From: Henckelia pumila
Lineage: Eukaryota; Streptophyta; Magnoliopsida; Lamiales; Gesneriaceae
Direction: 5' to 3'
Assembly (NCBI RefSeq): GCF_033568475.1
Contig: NC_133120.1
Span: 81,258,151 to 81,322,150 of the forward strand
DNA: 64,000 nucleotides
Within the stretch, counting starts at the first letter, position 1, and the number at the start of each line of letters is the position of its first letter. Made by a program: the position numbers and the translations under genes. Shown here piece by piece: positions 34,991 through 47,599 of this stretch. The notes under the pieces were generated by a model. That model did not search any database, was not told the DNA's origin, and saw only the letters and a list, made by a program, of their open reading frames with translations.

Positions 34991-37697
34991 TCAAGCTTTA
35001 TGCTTAGGACATTGATAACACTTGGTGAAGAGTCCAAAAGTATCAATCTGATGCACAAAATTCACTATGCTCGCCCAACCTCCAAATCCAAATCCTATAA
35101 TAAAAACCCATGCCACCACAAATATGTTCACCGAATACGTGCCAACCCACCCTCCAACAAGTTTTGGAGGTCTCTCCACTGCATTCTGTCAAAATAAACA
35201 ATAATAATAAAATCAAAGGCCGCACCAAGACGAGATATAATTAAACATATTGTTTTTTAGGACGAGATTATTATAATTAGATCTTGAATAAGTATCGTAA
35301 AAAAATGTTTCTTGAAAGTGTTTTTAATTAACAAACTAATCTCTTTTTATCTTTTCCTCGACTTTTTTTGTTTTGTGGGGGGTGGAGGAAAGGGCATGCG
35401 TTGTCTATTTCATTATCTGCCTAACAATTAACATTAATCTCACCGGGCCAGTTTGCGACTCGGGTAATGCTACATGTATACACAAAGAGCTACACGTTGA
35501 GTTACACATTGCACTTAAAATTACATAATTATCCCTGCACTCAATATACATGTAACATTACTCGAATCTCAAACTGGTGATAAAGCTAATTATTAATGAA
35601 GAATTGCATGATTCAACTGGCTAGGAATTAATTAATTTAATTTATAGAAAAAGTAAGTATTTTCTCTAAAGATATATATAGATCAGATAGATAGATAGAT
35701 ACCTCTCTGGCAGAAGCAGAAGCAAAAGTGATCATGTGAGCCAAGGCAGGAATTATGTAGACGGTGAAGCTAACAAGCAAAGATCCAACGGTGGAGTTAA
35801 TTGGTCCGAAGAATGGAAATATAATGGCCAGAAACCATATCGGAATAACCACCGGTAATCTCGTTATGGCACGTTTCAACAAGCTTTTCGTTTCGTGTAC
35901 TCCCACCAACTTCTCCCACACGAAGTACAGAGGGGTGCAAGCGAATCCAAACGTAATAAACTGCATGCACCACCAAAATTCAATTTCATTCAATATATAT
36001 GATACGATCGAGCATATAGTATATATATATATATATAGATAGATATCACGTACGTACCTGATGAATGAGCATAAGGATCACAGCCGTGTCTCGAAATCGG
36101 GTTTTCGGTAGCAAAGCCAAGGCGTTGGATCGGTTGAGGAGCAAATCTCCGAAAGCCCAGTAAACAGCACTGGCTGATGGCAGGGTTAATGTCAACACGT
36201 AGATTGTTGCAATCAAGTATACTAGCTTGAACCTCTGTGGCTTCCACATTGCATGCATTATTTCCCTATATTATATATATATTTTCCAAACAAACAACAT
36301 GCAATAAGTTACAAATTAGTTCAATCTTTACGCCATCATCGATAAATGGATTAACTTGGTAGGGAACTTAATTAATTACACTGTCACAGCATGGCCCCCA
36401 AATGTGTAAAGAATATTTGTAGCCCCAGTGAAGTAGAGAACCATTTTGGCAGGTCCCGAGTGCTGCACTCCCTCAACCTAATTCATTCACCAAATATTAT
36501 TCATAATTATATATAGAGTCATCTGATTTACAAATATTGATTGATTAGGAAGATATATACACCATTAATTTTCACCTGTCCATGGAGGAGGGAAGCTATG
36601 GTGAGGTACCAGGCTGTGTAAGTTGTCATAATTAGGCCTAAAAATGACCAAATTCTGTAGTTGTGGAAAGAAGGGATGAAAACAGTGGTGGCACAGCATG
36701 CTCCAAACACGTACGTCCAAGTTCTCTTATCAAGATTGTCATTTATGTAATAGATGTTACTGCAAATCCAAACATACATAAAGTTGAGAAAATTATGAAT
36801 TATTATAACAAATAAAATAGAAGAAACACTAGGCTACTCGGGTCCATGAGATAATGATATCCTTCATGCATGAATTTTTCAGAAAAAAAAAACTATATAT
36901 GTATAATTACCTTGCACATGCTATGAGCTGAATGACAGATCCAAATAGAAGAAAAGTGCAGTTGAAAAAGAGGCCTATGTTTCTCCAATGCTTTCCAAGT
37001 AACCCATCCAGAACTTCAAACCACTGCAGATATATAACCATGCATCCAATATTATTCACATCTAATTCAAGATGCTAATGAAATTCAGACAAGAAAATTT
37101 GTCGAGTAGAAAAAAATAACAAAAACCCAACTCAGATCAAGAAAAAAGTCGAAAAAAAGAAGAAGCTGAAAGGTCAAAATTATAAAAAATTTATATGATT
37201 ATATATATATATATAGCTAGCTAGCCATGATGAGTCAAGTACTTGATTAATAGAATACATACCTGAATTACATGGTTTCTAAAATCAACCTTCTCCCTCT
37301 CCTTCCTAGTTCTGTATTCTACATAGAGAACACTGATAAGGTAAGCAGTCCAGCTTCCCATTAAACCATAAAAGAGTTGGAAGATAATCCCAGACGCCAT
37401 CCCAAGTTGAGAAAATGAATAAGGCAACGTCAGCAGCACTTGTGCAACCTGTAAATAATTAGTAAATTATATATCATGGAAAATAAAGCATATATAAGTA
37501 ATAAATCTGCCACGAAAACTAGCTTAAAAATGTGCCTGATTCGAAGCGCAGCTGAACCATGCATCATAAATTGAACCACCATGCCAAAACAGTTTCGATA
37601 ACTTGCTCTTGGAACCGCTGGATTTGGTTTCTTCTTCTTCCTTATCCATTTCCACGTAGTTTCCGGCTACTACAGTCTCCACTTTCTCCGAAGCCAT
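34991..37697 (-). CDS. LAX: AUX1/LAX auxin influx carrier
   Basis: Eight exons: 37536..37697, 37263..37448, 36911..37023, 36576..36759, 36380..36477, 36058..36265, 35703..35960 and 34991..35185. They total 1404 nt for 467 residues and all phases close. The protein is an amino-acid/auxin permease with about 10-11 membrane helices and imports indole-3-acetic acid with protons at the plasma membrane. Family signatures run throughout: YDAWFSCASNQ, VLLTLPYSFSQLGM, CTFLLFGSVIQLIACAS, TGATNILYTFGGHAVTVEIM and QIDTFGLFTKCYQC. It most resembles LAX2-type proteins; the C-terminal tail after CYQC is only six residues, much shorter than I recall for Arabidopsis LAX2. Intron 1 begins GC rather than GT (AATCAG|GCACAT); the other six introns are GT-AG. 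Confidence 0.93.
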
Positions 37698-39218
37698 TGC
37701 TGCTCAACTATGGTCGCTTCGTGTGATTTGGTAGATAATGAGTCAAGTGTTTCTCTCTTTTCTCTACTTCTTTGTGTGATATATATTGTTGCGTCTTAGC
37801 CTACTTTCGCTCCTTATTTTTGTGTATATCTTCCTTATTATAATAGGATGGAAATATTATTTCTTTTTTTCGACAAAAGTTTTTGAAATGAAAATATAAG
37901 GTAAACTTGGAAGTGTAGTGTGTTACGTGCACGGTCGATGCATTTACTATATTATATAGTATGAAACGTTCTAAGAATAAGTATTATTACAACGTACGTT
38001 TGGTGTACAATATTTTGAAATACCAAAAAATTCACATAAAATTGCAAATTACAAAACTCGATTTCAGGTTTACAATTTTAAAAAATAAATAAATTTGGTG
38101 CATCATGCCATTATTGAATCGGGACATAATTCTGCCAGTTTAAGCTTTACTCTAATCAAGATTACAAGTAGCTTGCACAATGCGCATAAATTTAAGCTTA
38201 CACTAATCAAGATTATACATTTCTAATCTAACACTTGAGGCTTTTTTTTTAGGGTGTGGGCCTGATCTCGCATGGACGCACGAGCGGGGTGGCCCACCAG
38301 AAACACTTTCGAGCCCAAATTAAATGCGTGGACAGTCGTGAATACACGCAGCACAAAGTAATAAAGTATTATTATAAAAATAAACGAAAAAAGGAAGAAA
38401 AAAAAATGAAGTCAATTTCTAATATTTTTTTTAAATTTGGAGAGCAAAAATTGATTGGATTAAAAATTAACTGAATATGGAGAGTATGATTATATAGGGG
38501 ATAGGGTAAGTGCTAAACATCATTAATGCCACACGTGTGCCAACTGGATTCCCAAAAGAGATACCTATCCTGAAGTAATTTACACATTACCTTTTTCTTT
38601 TTTTACAATCACTTTCTTTCGGCCTTTCATTGGGAAAAAGGTGGGGGGAAACTATTCTTTTGTTCATTGTTTTTTTTTTGTTAAAAATCGGTGCTTTCGG
38701 TACGAAGTTTTAAATAAACTTTATTATTCTAACACCCTCCGATCCCGAGCCGAACATGAGAGTTATGTTATTATTTTTAAAAAATAAAAGAAAAAAAAAG
38801 AAAAAAAAAAAGAGCATAAAAAGATTGTTTTAAGCTATGTATATAGCAAATTTGTATATCTACTCGTACATGTGGATATTTGCAACAAAAGCCAATGACT
38901 CGTTCCTATCAATTTATCTAGCGGCGATAGATTTTGGATTCCCGTGCATGGAACAAGCCATGTGAAACTCGGTAAATGAGATGCTATCTGTATGGGCAGG
39001 GGCGGCTTTATATAGGGGCAAGAGGCAATGGTGGAGCCAGGATTTCTGGTTTATCCGGGATAAAATTTTAAGCTCTCGAATCCTTCAATATTTTGAATTG
39101 AGCTACCCGGGCTAATACCAAATTAATCCAAATTTTTTCAAAATTTTATATACAAAAATTTGAAAAAACGGGCAAGGGGGCAACTGCCCCTTAAATTATT
39201 ATGTTAAAAATATATCTT
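37698..39218. other. Upstream region of the auxin carrier gene
   Basis: Gene-free. The first few hundred bases would be the carrier's promoter and 5-prime UTR. Several A/T homopolymers occur around 38700-38820. 39000-39200 (GGGGCGGCTTTATATAGG, GTGGAGCCAGGATTT) resembles the end of an hAT-type element, but no partner end was established. Confidence 0.5.
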
Positions 39219-39492
39219 TGTTGTGAAAAAGTAAAAATTTATGGTAAAAAGTAAAAACTCCAAAACTCAAAATATATCAAACTTTACACTTTATAAAATT
39301 TTTCTTCAACTCAATTGTATTTTTCATCACAAATAAAGACCTATTTATAGATCCACATTTGAGATTAGTCCAAAAATTAAAACATCATCATCTACATCAT
39401 CACACACTAATTTTTCACATTTTACAACTCAATATTCAACATTCAACATTCAATATTCAATATTCAACATAATAATAATATATTTTTCAACA
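39219..39492 (-). repeat. 3-prime LTR of the outer Copia element
   Basis: 274 bp, TG...CA bounded, near-identical to 55289..55562. Its 3-prime part on the plus strand holds tandem TATTCAACATTCAA words. Confidence 0.94.
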
Positions 39493-39969
39493 CTCCCCCT
39501 TGTGATGATGATCGTGATATGATGACTGTCTTCATTACGTGTTTTATACTGCCTCGTTAAAAACCTTACTAGAAAAAACCCAGTGGGATAAAAATCATAG
39601 TAAGAAAAAAAGAGTGCAGCCACGTAAACTCCTCCTCATGTTAACATGAGTGATTTTTCACATATTCCGTAGATTGCGCATCCCAATGTTGTATATATTC
39701 TTTCTGAATATCGTCGTGGGAAGTGCCTTTGTGAAGAGATCTGATGAGTTCTCACTTGATTGAATGTAACAGATATCAATATCTTTATTCTTCTCAAGCT
39801 CTTGAGTGTAGGCAAAGAATTTTGAGGGGATATGTTTTGTTCTGTCACTTTTGATGTATCATTCTTTCATTTGAGCAATACATGCTGCATTGTCTTCATA
39901 CAACGTCACAGGCTTCTTGTCTACTGATAATACACAAGAAGTTTGGATATATTGTGTCATTGATTTTAG

Positions 39970-42900
39970 TCAAACACATTCACGGCTTGCTTCATGTAGT
40001 GCAATAATCTCAGTGTGATTTGATGAAGTTGTTACGAGTGTTTGTTTCTGTGAACGCCAAGAAATTGCGGTGCCTCCACGAGTAAATACATATCCGGTTT
40101 GGGAACGTGCATTATGTGGATCAGATAAATATCCAGCATCGGCATAACCAATGATACTTTGATTGGTGTCTTTTGAGTACAAAAGTCCCAAATCTGTCGT
40201 TCCTCGTAGATAACGGAATATATGTTTAATTCCGTTCCAGTGCCTCTTTGTTGGATATGAACTGAATCTTGCCAATAAATTTACAGTAAAAGATATATCT
40301 GGTCTAGTGCAATTTGCAAGATACATAAGGGCACCAATGACACTTAGATATGGTACTTCTGGACCAAGAATAACTTCATCATCTTCACATGGACGGAATG
40401 GATCCTTTTCTATGTTTAATGATCTTACAACCATTGGTGTACTTAATGGATTTGATTTATCCATATTAAAACGTTTAAGGATCTTTTCTGTATAATTTGC
40501 CTGGTGAACAAAAATTCCACATTCTTTTTGTTCTATTTGCAAACCCAGACAATATTTGGTTTTTTCAAGATCCTTCATTTCGAATTCTTCCTTCAAGTAC
40601 ATCATAACCTCTTGAATTTCTTTATTCGTTCCAATGATGTTTAAATCATCAACACATACAGCAATAATTACACATCCGGATGTTGTTTTCTTGATGAAAA
40701 CACAAGGGCATATTGGATCATTTACATATCCCTTTTTCATCAAGTGCTCACTTAGCCGATTATACCACATTCGGCCGGATTGTTTCAACCCATATAATGA
40801 TCTTTGCAATTTTACAGAATAAAATTCTCTGGGTTTTGAACTTTGTGCCTCAGGCATCTTAAATCCTTCAGGTATTTTCATGTATATATCACTATCAAGT
40901 GATCCATATAAGTAAGCCGTAACAACATCCATCAGACACATTTCCAAATTTTCAGACACTGCCAAATAATTAAATATCAAAACGTAATTGCATCCATAAC
41001 AGGAGAATACGTTTATTCATAATCAATTCCAGACCTTTGAGAAAAACCTTGTGCAACAAGTCTAGCTTTATATCTGACTATTTCACTTTTCTCATTTTGC
41101 TTTCGAATAAAAACCCATTTGTATCCAACAGGTTTTACACCTTCAGGTGTGAGGACTATAGGTCCAAAAACATTACGTTTATTCAGCGAATCCAATTCAA
41201 CCTGGATGGCATCTTTCCATTTTGCCCAATCATGATGAGTTTTACATTCACCAAAGGTTTTTGGTTCATGATCCTCGTTTTCATTTATGATGTCATATGC
41301 CACATTATAAGAAAATATCTCATCAATATCTTCTATATCTTTTCGGTTCCATATTTTTCCAGTATTAATATAATTGATAGAGATTTCACGATTCTCGTCA
41401 GTTTGTGGTTCTGACAGAACATTTTCATCATCAGGTATTTCTTCTGGAACACTATTTTCTATTTTATGATCATCGTGTTTCTCTATGTCTTTTCTTTTCC
41501 GAGGATTTTTATCCTTGGAACCGATTGGCCTTCCACGCTTCAAGCGTTTTATGACATCATGAGTGTCTTCAATTTGTTTCTTTGGAATTTCAATTCGAGC
41601 AGGGGCATTTACAGCATGTAAATATGATTTTGTTACCCCTTTTGTGTCTGCAAATGCATCTGGCATTTGATTTGCAATTCTTTGCAAGTGCACAATTTGC
41701 TGTACATCTTTCTCACATTGTTTGGTCCTTGGATCCAAATGTAAAAATGATGGTACATACCATGTGATTTCTTTTTCGATGTGTTTCTTTTTTCCCCCTA
41801 ATATTGAAAATATTTCTTCATTAAAATGACAATCAGCAAAACGTGCTATAAACACATCGCCTGTCTGAGGCTCAAGATATCGAATGATTGATGGGCTATC
41901 ATAACCGATATAAATACCGATTTTTCTTTGAGGACCCATTTTTGATCGTTGAGGTGGTGCAATAGGCACATACACCATACATCCAAAAATTCTCAGATGA
42001 GAAATATTTGGTTCTTTACCAAATGCAAGCTGCAATTGAGAGAATTTATGATATGCACTTGGTCTGATGCGAATTAATGCCGCAGCATGTAAAATTGCAT
42101 GTCCCCATATAGAAATAGGGAGTTTTGTTCTCATAATCATTGGTCTAGCAATCAGTTGTAGACGTTTAATCAATGATTCAGCTAATCCATTCTGTGTATG
42201 AACATGAGCAACAGGATGTTCAACAGTAATTCCCATTTACATACAATAGTCATTGAAAGTTTGGGAAGTAAATTCTCCAACATTATCAAGTCTTATTTTC
42301 TTGATTGTATAATCGGGAAATTGATTCCCCAATTTTATTATTTGGGCCATTAGTTTTGCAAATGCCACATTCCGAGTTGACAATAAGAATACATATGACC
42401 ATCTGCTGGAGGCATCGATCAATACCATAAAATATCGAAATGGTCCACATGGTGGATGAATTGGCCCACAAATATCACCCTGAATACGTTCAAGAAATAT
42501 GGGTGATTCTGTTTGGATTTTAGCTGGCGATGATCTTATAATAAGTTTTCCAAGAGAACATGATTTACATTGAAACTTATTATTTTGAAAGATCTTCTGG
42601 TCTTTCAATGGATGACCATGCGTATTTTCAATAATTCTTCGCATCATTATTGAACCAGGATGTCCCAATCGATCATGTCAATTGATTAATATTGAAGAAC
42701 TATTAACCACCATATTTGATTCGATTGGCCTTATATGTGTATAATGCAATCCAGTATGGAGCATTGATAATTTTTCAACCACATATTTCTTTTCTGATTT
42801 ATATGTGGTAAGACACATATATTTCTGATTTCCATCAGTTATCGTCTCAGTATCATATCTATGAGAATATATTTCATTAAAACTCAACAAATTTCTTTTC

Positions 42901-43202
42901 GATTGTGGTGAATATAAAGCATTATTTATCAGAAATTTTGTACCATTTGGTAACAAAAATTGTGCTTTACCACAACCTTCAATCAAGTCTACAGGACCTG
43001 ATATTGTATTCACCATTGTTTTTGTTGGTTTTATTTCCAAGAAATATCTTTCATCTCGCAGAATAGTGTGCGTTGTACCACTATCCGGTATGCAAATTTC
43101 CATGATATTATTTTCATGTTTGCTCATAGCATTTTTCATATCAAACTTCACAAAAATGCAATAAAGAAAAATTAAGTTCAATACAAATGCAAAATATAAC
43201 AT
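39970..43202 (-). pseudogene. Outer Copia pol, multiply interrupted
   Basis: Reading leftwards: protease (DSGTTHTILRDERYF, about 43090), integrase zinc finger (GHPGSIMMRR, then CKSCSLGKLI), integrase core (GDICGPIHPP, RLDNVGEFTSQ, HTQNGLAESLIKRLQ), RT (VGYKWVFIRKQ, KARLVAQGFSQ, MDVVTAYLYGSLD, CVDDLNIIG) and RNase H (RSQTGYVFTRGGTAISW). The frame is broken between 42678 and 42668, at 42237, around 40981-41013 (two stops where Copia proteins carry sense codons) and after 39970. The RT shows the usual CVDDL active site. Confidence 0.88.
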
Positions 43203-43253
43203 GCTTTATAATACAAGAATGCATGAAAAATACAAATCTAGTTCCACCAATCT

Positions 43254-43447
43254 TTAATCAATGTCTTCGAAATCATTCAAAAAATCTGCAGCATTGAAAC
43301 TAGTTGAACCAATTAAATGGTCACTATTTTCAACAAAATTGGTCTCTTTTCCTTTCCTTTTTGTCGATTCTTTATAGAGTTTACATAGGTGCTCAGGGGT
43401 TCGACAAATATGTGACCAATGTTCTGGAGTGCCACATCTATAACAAA
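43254..43447 (-). pseudogene. Outer Copia gag C-terminus with zinc knuckle
   Basis: The CCHC knuckle reads CYRCGTPEHWSHIC, followed by RTPEHLCKLYKESTK, as in Copia gag proteins of this group. The Gypsy insertion lies immediately upstream, after 43448. The rest of gag is about 10 kb away at 53586..54460. Confidence 0.85.
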
Positions 43448-43448
43448 C

Positions 43449-46171
43449 TGTAACACCCAAAAATTTTAATACGTAAATTTGCATGCATAATTAAGAAAAA
43501 TAATTATTTAAAATTTATATTTGGGGTTAAATGTATTTATGTTAAATATATGCATGATTTAAATGTATTTTAGCATTTAACCCGCAAGTATGGTATTTTT
43601 AGATTTTTAAGGAATTAATTGTTTTGATCGCGTAGACGAGACCGTGGGCGGACGAGATACCAAAATTCTTAGCCAAAAATATTTTATGAGTTTTATTAGC
43701 CTTAAAATAATATTTTAAGATATTTTGTCAAGAAAATTTTAGTATTTAGCTATATATTTATTTAAGGGTTGATTTTTAGCCAAAATAAGTCATTTTATGG
43801 ACTTTTATTAATTTTTAAAAATCCTCTATATTAATATTTCGAGATTTGAGATATTTTATCAGATTGTTATTATTATTTGATAGTTTAAAATATTTTGTTT
43901 AAGGTATAATATCTTTCTATTGAGTAATATCTATTATTATTCAATTATCTACCAATAATTTAAACCTAAATCACTCCCTAATCTATTCCCAAACCCCATC
44001 AGCCGACACTCATCACTCTTACCCCCCATCCCACGCCTTTCAGCAGAAAACTTCAAGCCCCATAGCCGATCAAGCTCTAGTTTTGAAGGTTTTTGGTCCG
44101 TTCGTCGTCCCGGAGACCCGTAAACGCATCAACTCTCGTCAAATAAATTCAAGGCATGTCTAAAACTTTTATTTGGCCACCATATAAGCTATATATCATG
44201 CATGACATCTTTATTAAGGATTTATTATTGCTTGGTTCGAATTTATGCAAGATATTGTGGTTTGATGCATGCTTTTGGTGATTTCTTGTTCATGCTCATG
44301 TTTTATCCATCAAGGTTCGGTCCAGGGCAGTTAGCTGAGGGTCAAGGGGTGTCTTAGGGTCCTCATGGTCGAGTGATATGGTTGGAAAGGGGCTGGATGG
44401 GTCAAAGTCGAAGCAATCACTTCTGGTGCATCGTTTGCGCAGGTTTAGGCTTCTGTGGAAAAGAGGTTCGTTCTCCTTCCTTAGGACACTATTTTGGGTG
44501 AGGTTTGTTGGGTTTGAAAGCTTTAGATGTTGGCTAAGATTGAGAGGTGGTTTCGTGGCCTTTGGTGGTCTGAGTCGTCGGCACATAGCAAAACGCTGGG
44601 ACTGCTCGCGTCTGCGCGTGAGCTGAGGATGGGGCGACTTGCAGGGATTCGTTCTCCTTCGTTAGGACTCCGTTTTGGCTGGTTTTTGGCTTTCTGGAAA
44701 CGTCTTGAAGTCTTCTATGTGTAGATGGTAGAGCTCTGGCCGGTAGATGGTCAGAGCTGGCCGGCAGCAGGCCACAAATCCTGCTGCTCACGGCTGAGGA
44801 GAGCTGGGAAGGGGGAGCTATGGGTTTAGGGTCCAGGAGGGGTTCCGGGTCGGATCTGGGTCGGGTCTGTTCTGGGGTGTAGTGGGTCGGGTCAGGTGGT
44901 TCGGGTCCGGGTTAGGTGGGCCGGGCTCGAGTATTTTAATTTTAAGCATTTAATAGTTTAAGTGTATTTTGGGCTTTAATAATTAGTTAGAAAATTATTT
45001 GGGCCTCCAAATAATTTTATTGGAAGCCCATAAATATTTTTGGGCCAGTCAGTGGATTTTTGGGCCAGTCTAGAATTTTATTGGGTTTAATTAAATTAAT
45101 GAGCTTAAATATTTTTATTTAGGCCCAATTAAGTTAATCAAGTTATTTGGGCTAAGATATGATTATTGGATTTTATTTAAGTTTAATGGGCTTAGAGTGA
45201 GTGATCAGCAGTCTGGACCAACCCATGAAAAATAAATAAGTCCGGAATATATATTTAATTATTTTTATGCATGAAGTCTATTTTAAGTATATTATGAAAA
45301 ATTAATTAAATATATATTACGGACATATTTTCAGTGCATGCATTCATAAAATTTCTTATGTATATAATTATGTAAATGATGAGCAATAAAATATTTTGGT
45401 GGAAATTGAAGTATGTGTGACATATGGGTGGTTTTTCACCATATGATTCGGTAGTTTTACTACCATAGGGGTGGTTATCCACTATATGATTCGGTAGTTT
45501 ACTACCATAGGAGGTGATTTATCACCGCCATCGTACGTTGGTTCAGGAGACTGATCAGTCGACACATGAGCGTCACACTTATGGATAGGACCATCTTCAG
45601 GTTTCAAAAGCATTGCTCAATTATGTTATATATGATGAAGAAATAATATTTTTATGATTATGGTTATGATTCAGTTTATGATTCAACAGTTTTATTATGT
45701 GATGAAATTATTTCCATGCATGCTCATGTACATGTATATGTATTAGTAATTATATGATGCATTATTTTTAACCTTGTTATAAAGGATTAGACATGTTGAG
45801 CCCCTAGGCTCACTACGCTTATATGGTGCAGGTGAGCATGATGACGTTTATGTAGCTCCTACCGGTGGTGAGGACTTATGAGCTCACGGAGCAGTGGACC
45901 CCGTGACCGTCGCAGCTATTTAGTTTATTATGTTGAATTTTGAAACATGTTTTATTTTATTATTATTTCCGCATATGAAATTTTTCAGCAGCATTGTTTA
46001 TTATTTTAAATTGATGCATGAAACATTTTTAAGGATTTATTTATTTAATATTTTTCAGGTTATTTAAGAAAAAGTATGTTATTTTATATACATATATGTA
46101 TGGGCATGTATGTATAGTAGTATTATTTTTTTTAAAAAAAAATTCCGCATTTATTAGTAGTAGGCGTTTCA
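43449..46171 (+). repeat. 5-prime LTR of the nested Gypsy element
   Basis: 2723 bp. Contains a cluster of small palindromes at 45427-45522 and, near the end, A-rich and GTATGT-rich sequence. Reading frames in it recur in the other LTR but encode nothing recognisable. Confidence 0.93.
45427..45522. repeat. Cluster of small hairpins within the LTR
   Basis: Successive short stems GGTGG..CACC, GGTAG..CTACC, GGTGG..CCAC, GGTAG..CTACC and GGTGAT..ATCACC, separated by ATATGATTC or ATAGG spacers. The arrangement is a 47-bp imperfect tandem unit. The same cluster is at 53060-53162 in the other LTR. Confidence 0.8.
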
Positions 46172-46333
46172 TTTGGTATCAGAGCGCGGTCCTTGGAGGG
46201 TGTCCTACTGCCACGTGAAGCTCAGAAATCCTACTATCGGTCTGTAAGTTTTAAATGTTTTCTTATGAATTATAAGGAGCACATGTAATGATTTAAGATT
46301 TTCATGTTAGAAAAGTTTTAGAACCCTTAAGTT

Positions 46334-47422
46334 ATGCATTGCGATTTACGTAAAGAAAATATGTGGTTGTGCAGAATGCCTTCGAGACAAATGAATAGGC
46401 GAGGGGGACCTCCACCTCCGCAGAATCCGCTTTCAGCATTGGAGCAGGCCAATGCTAACATGATGGCTGGGATTACTGCTCTGTTGGAGCAGCAAGCGGC
46501 ACGTCCTAGACTCACACATGATGAGGATGTTGCCGAGCGGTTCCAGAAGAAGGGACCTAAGGAGTTTGTCGGCACCACTGATCCACTCATTGCTGAGGGG
46601 TGGATTCGATCACTAGAGTCCATATTTGACTACATGGGGATCACTGATGCTGACAGGGTGAAGTGTGCAGTGTATATGATGAGAGATGATGCAGCGTCTT
46701 GGTGGGAAGGTGCGGTTCGAGGTGTGAATCTACCTACATTGACTTGGATAGAGTTCAGACGCATGTTCTATGCCAAGTATTTCACTGAGGATGTGCGCAG
46801 TCGCATGATCCGGGAGTTTATGAGTCTCCGCCAGGGAGACAAGTCTGTGGTGGATTACATCTCCCAATTCGAGAGAGGGTGTCGTTTCGTGCCTCTTATT
46901 GCTGACAGTGCGCCGGATAAGCTGAGGCAATTTGTGGATGGTTTGCGGGCTGACATCAAGCATGACGTTCGCATGTTGAATGTCACTACTTATGAGGCGG
47001 CAGTCAGCAGAGCATTACGTTCTGAGGAAGGGAGGCGAGAGATGCAGCGAGAGCAGCAGAGTAAGAGGCAGTTTCAGCCAGGGTATCAGAGGGCGACTTC
47101 GCAGTCTCCTGCGAAGAAGCCGTATACTGGGCCGTCTAAGGGCCCGAATCAGCAGGGACAACAGCAGAGGCCTCAGGGGCGTCAGCCACAGCGGCAGCAG
47201 AGGGGCGGGGCCCCTAATACTGGAGGAGTTCCGATCTGCCCGCAGTGTCAGAAGCCGCACACCGGGAAGTGTCTAGTGGGGTCCAATGTATGCTATGTTT
47301 GCAAAGAGCCAGAGCATGTTTCATATAACTGCCCGAAGAGGAAGAACACCACTGGGCAGGTGTTCGTCATGCAGGCTGAGGAGGCAGACCCAGATACCTC
47401 CTTAATCACCGGTATTTCCTAA
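46334..47422 (+). CDS. Gypsy gag with zinc knuckle, open
   Basis: 362 residues from an ATG at 46334; a later start at 46379 (MPSRQMNRRGGPPPPQNPLS) is the more likely one because it follows the usual plant Gypsy gag pattern. The retrotransposon gag domain has FYAKYFTEDVRSRMIREFMS and YISQFERGCRFVP. A Gln/Arg-rich linker leads to the CCHC knuckle CYVCKEPEHVSYNCP. No internal stop: the best-preserved frame of the element. Confidence 0.88.
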   Translation: MHCDLRKENMWLCRMPSRQMNRRGGPPPPQNPLSALEQANANMMAGITALLEQQAARPRLTHDEDVAERFQKKGPKEFVGTTDPLIAEGWIRSLESIFDYMGITDADRVKCAVYMMRDDAASWWEGAVRGVNLPTLTWIEFRRMFYAKYFTEDVRSRMIREFMSLRQGDKSVVDYISQFERGCRFVPLIADSAPDKLRQFVDGLRADIKHDVRMLNVTTYEAAVSRALRSEEGRREMQREQQSKRQFQPGYQRATSQSPAKKPYTGPSKGPNQQGQQQRPQGRQPQRQQRGGAPNTGGVPICPQCQKPHTGKCLVGSNVCYVCKEPEHVSYNCPKRKNTTGQVFVMQAEEADPDTSLITGIS

Positions 47423-47599
47423 ACTTCTTCTTTTAAGAAATTTTTGGGAATTTACTTCATGATTTTAAATTGCATGAATTATCTGTTTGTTTGGTTAGAG
47501 TAGGATGTTCATTTTATTCGTGTTTAATTAAGAGAAATATTTTGTAACTTGTATTGGGAGAAAAGTAAGTTTAGTATGCGATTGTTGGGATTTTCTGCG

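Noticed and set aside
35764-36042. 92-aa plus-strand ORF
   Set aside because: Antisense shadow of auxin carrier exon 7 running into an intron.
39000-39200. hAT element end
   Set aside because: The GTGGAGCCAGGATTT motif is suggestive, but no matching opposite end or target duplication could be set.
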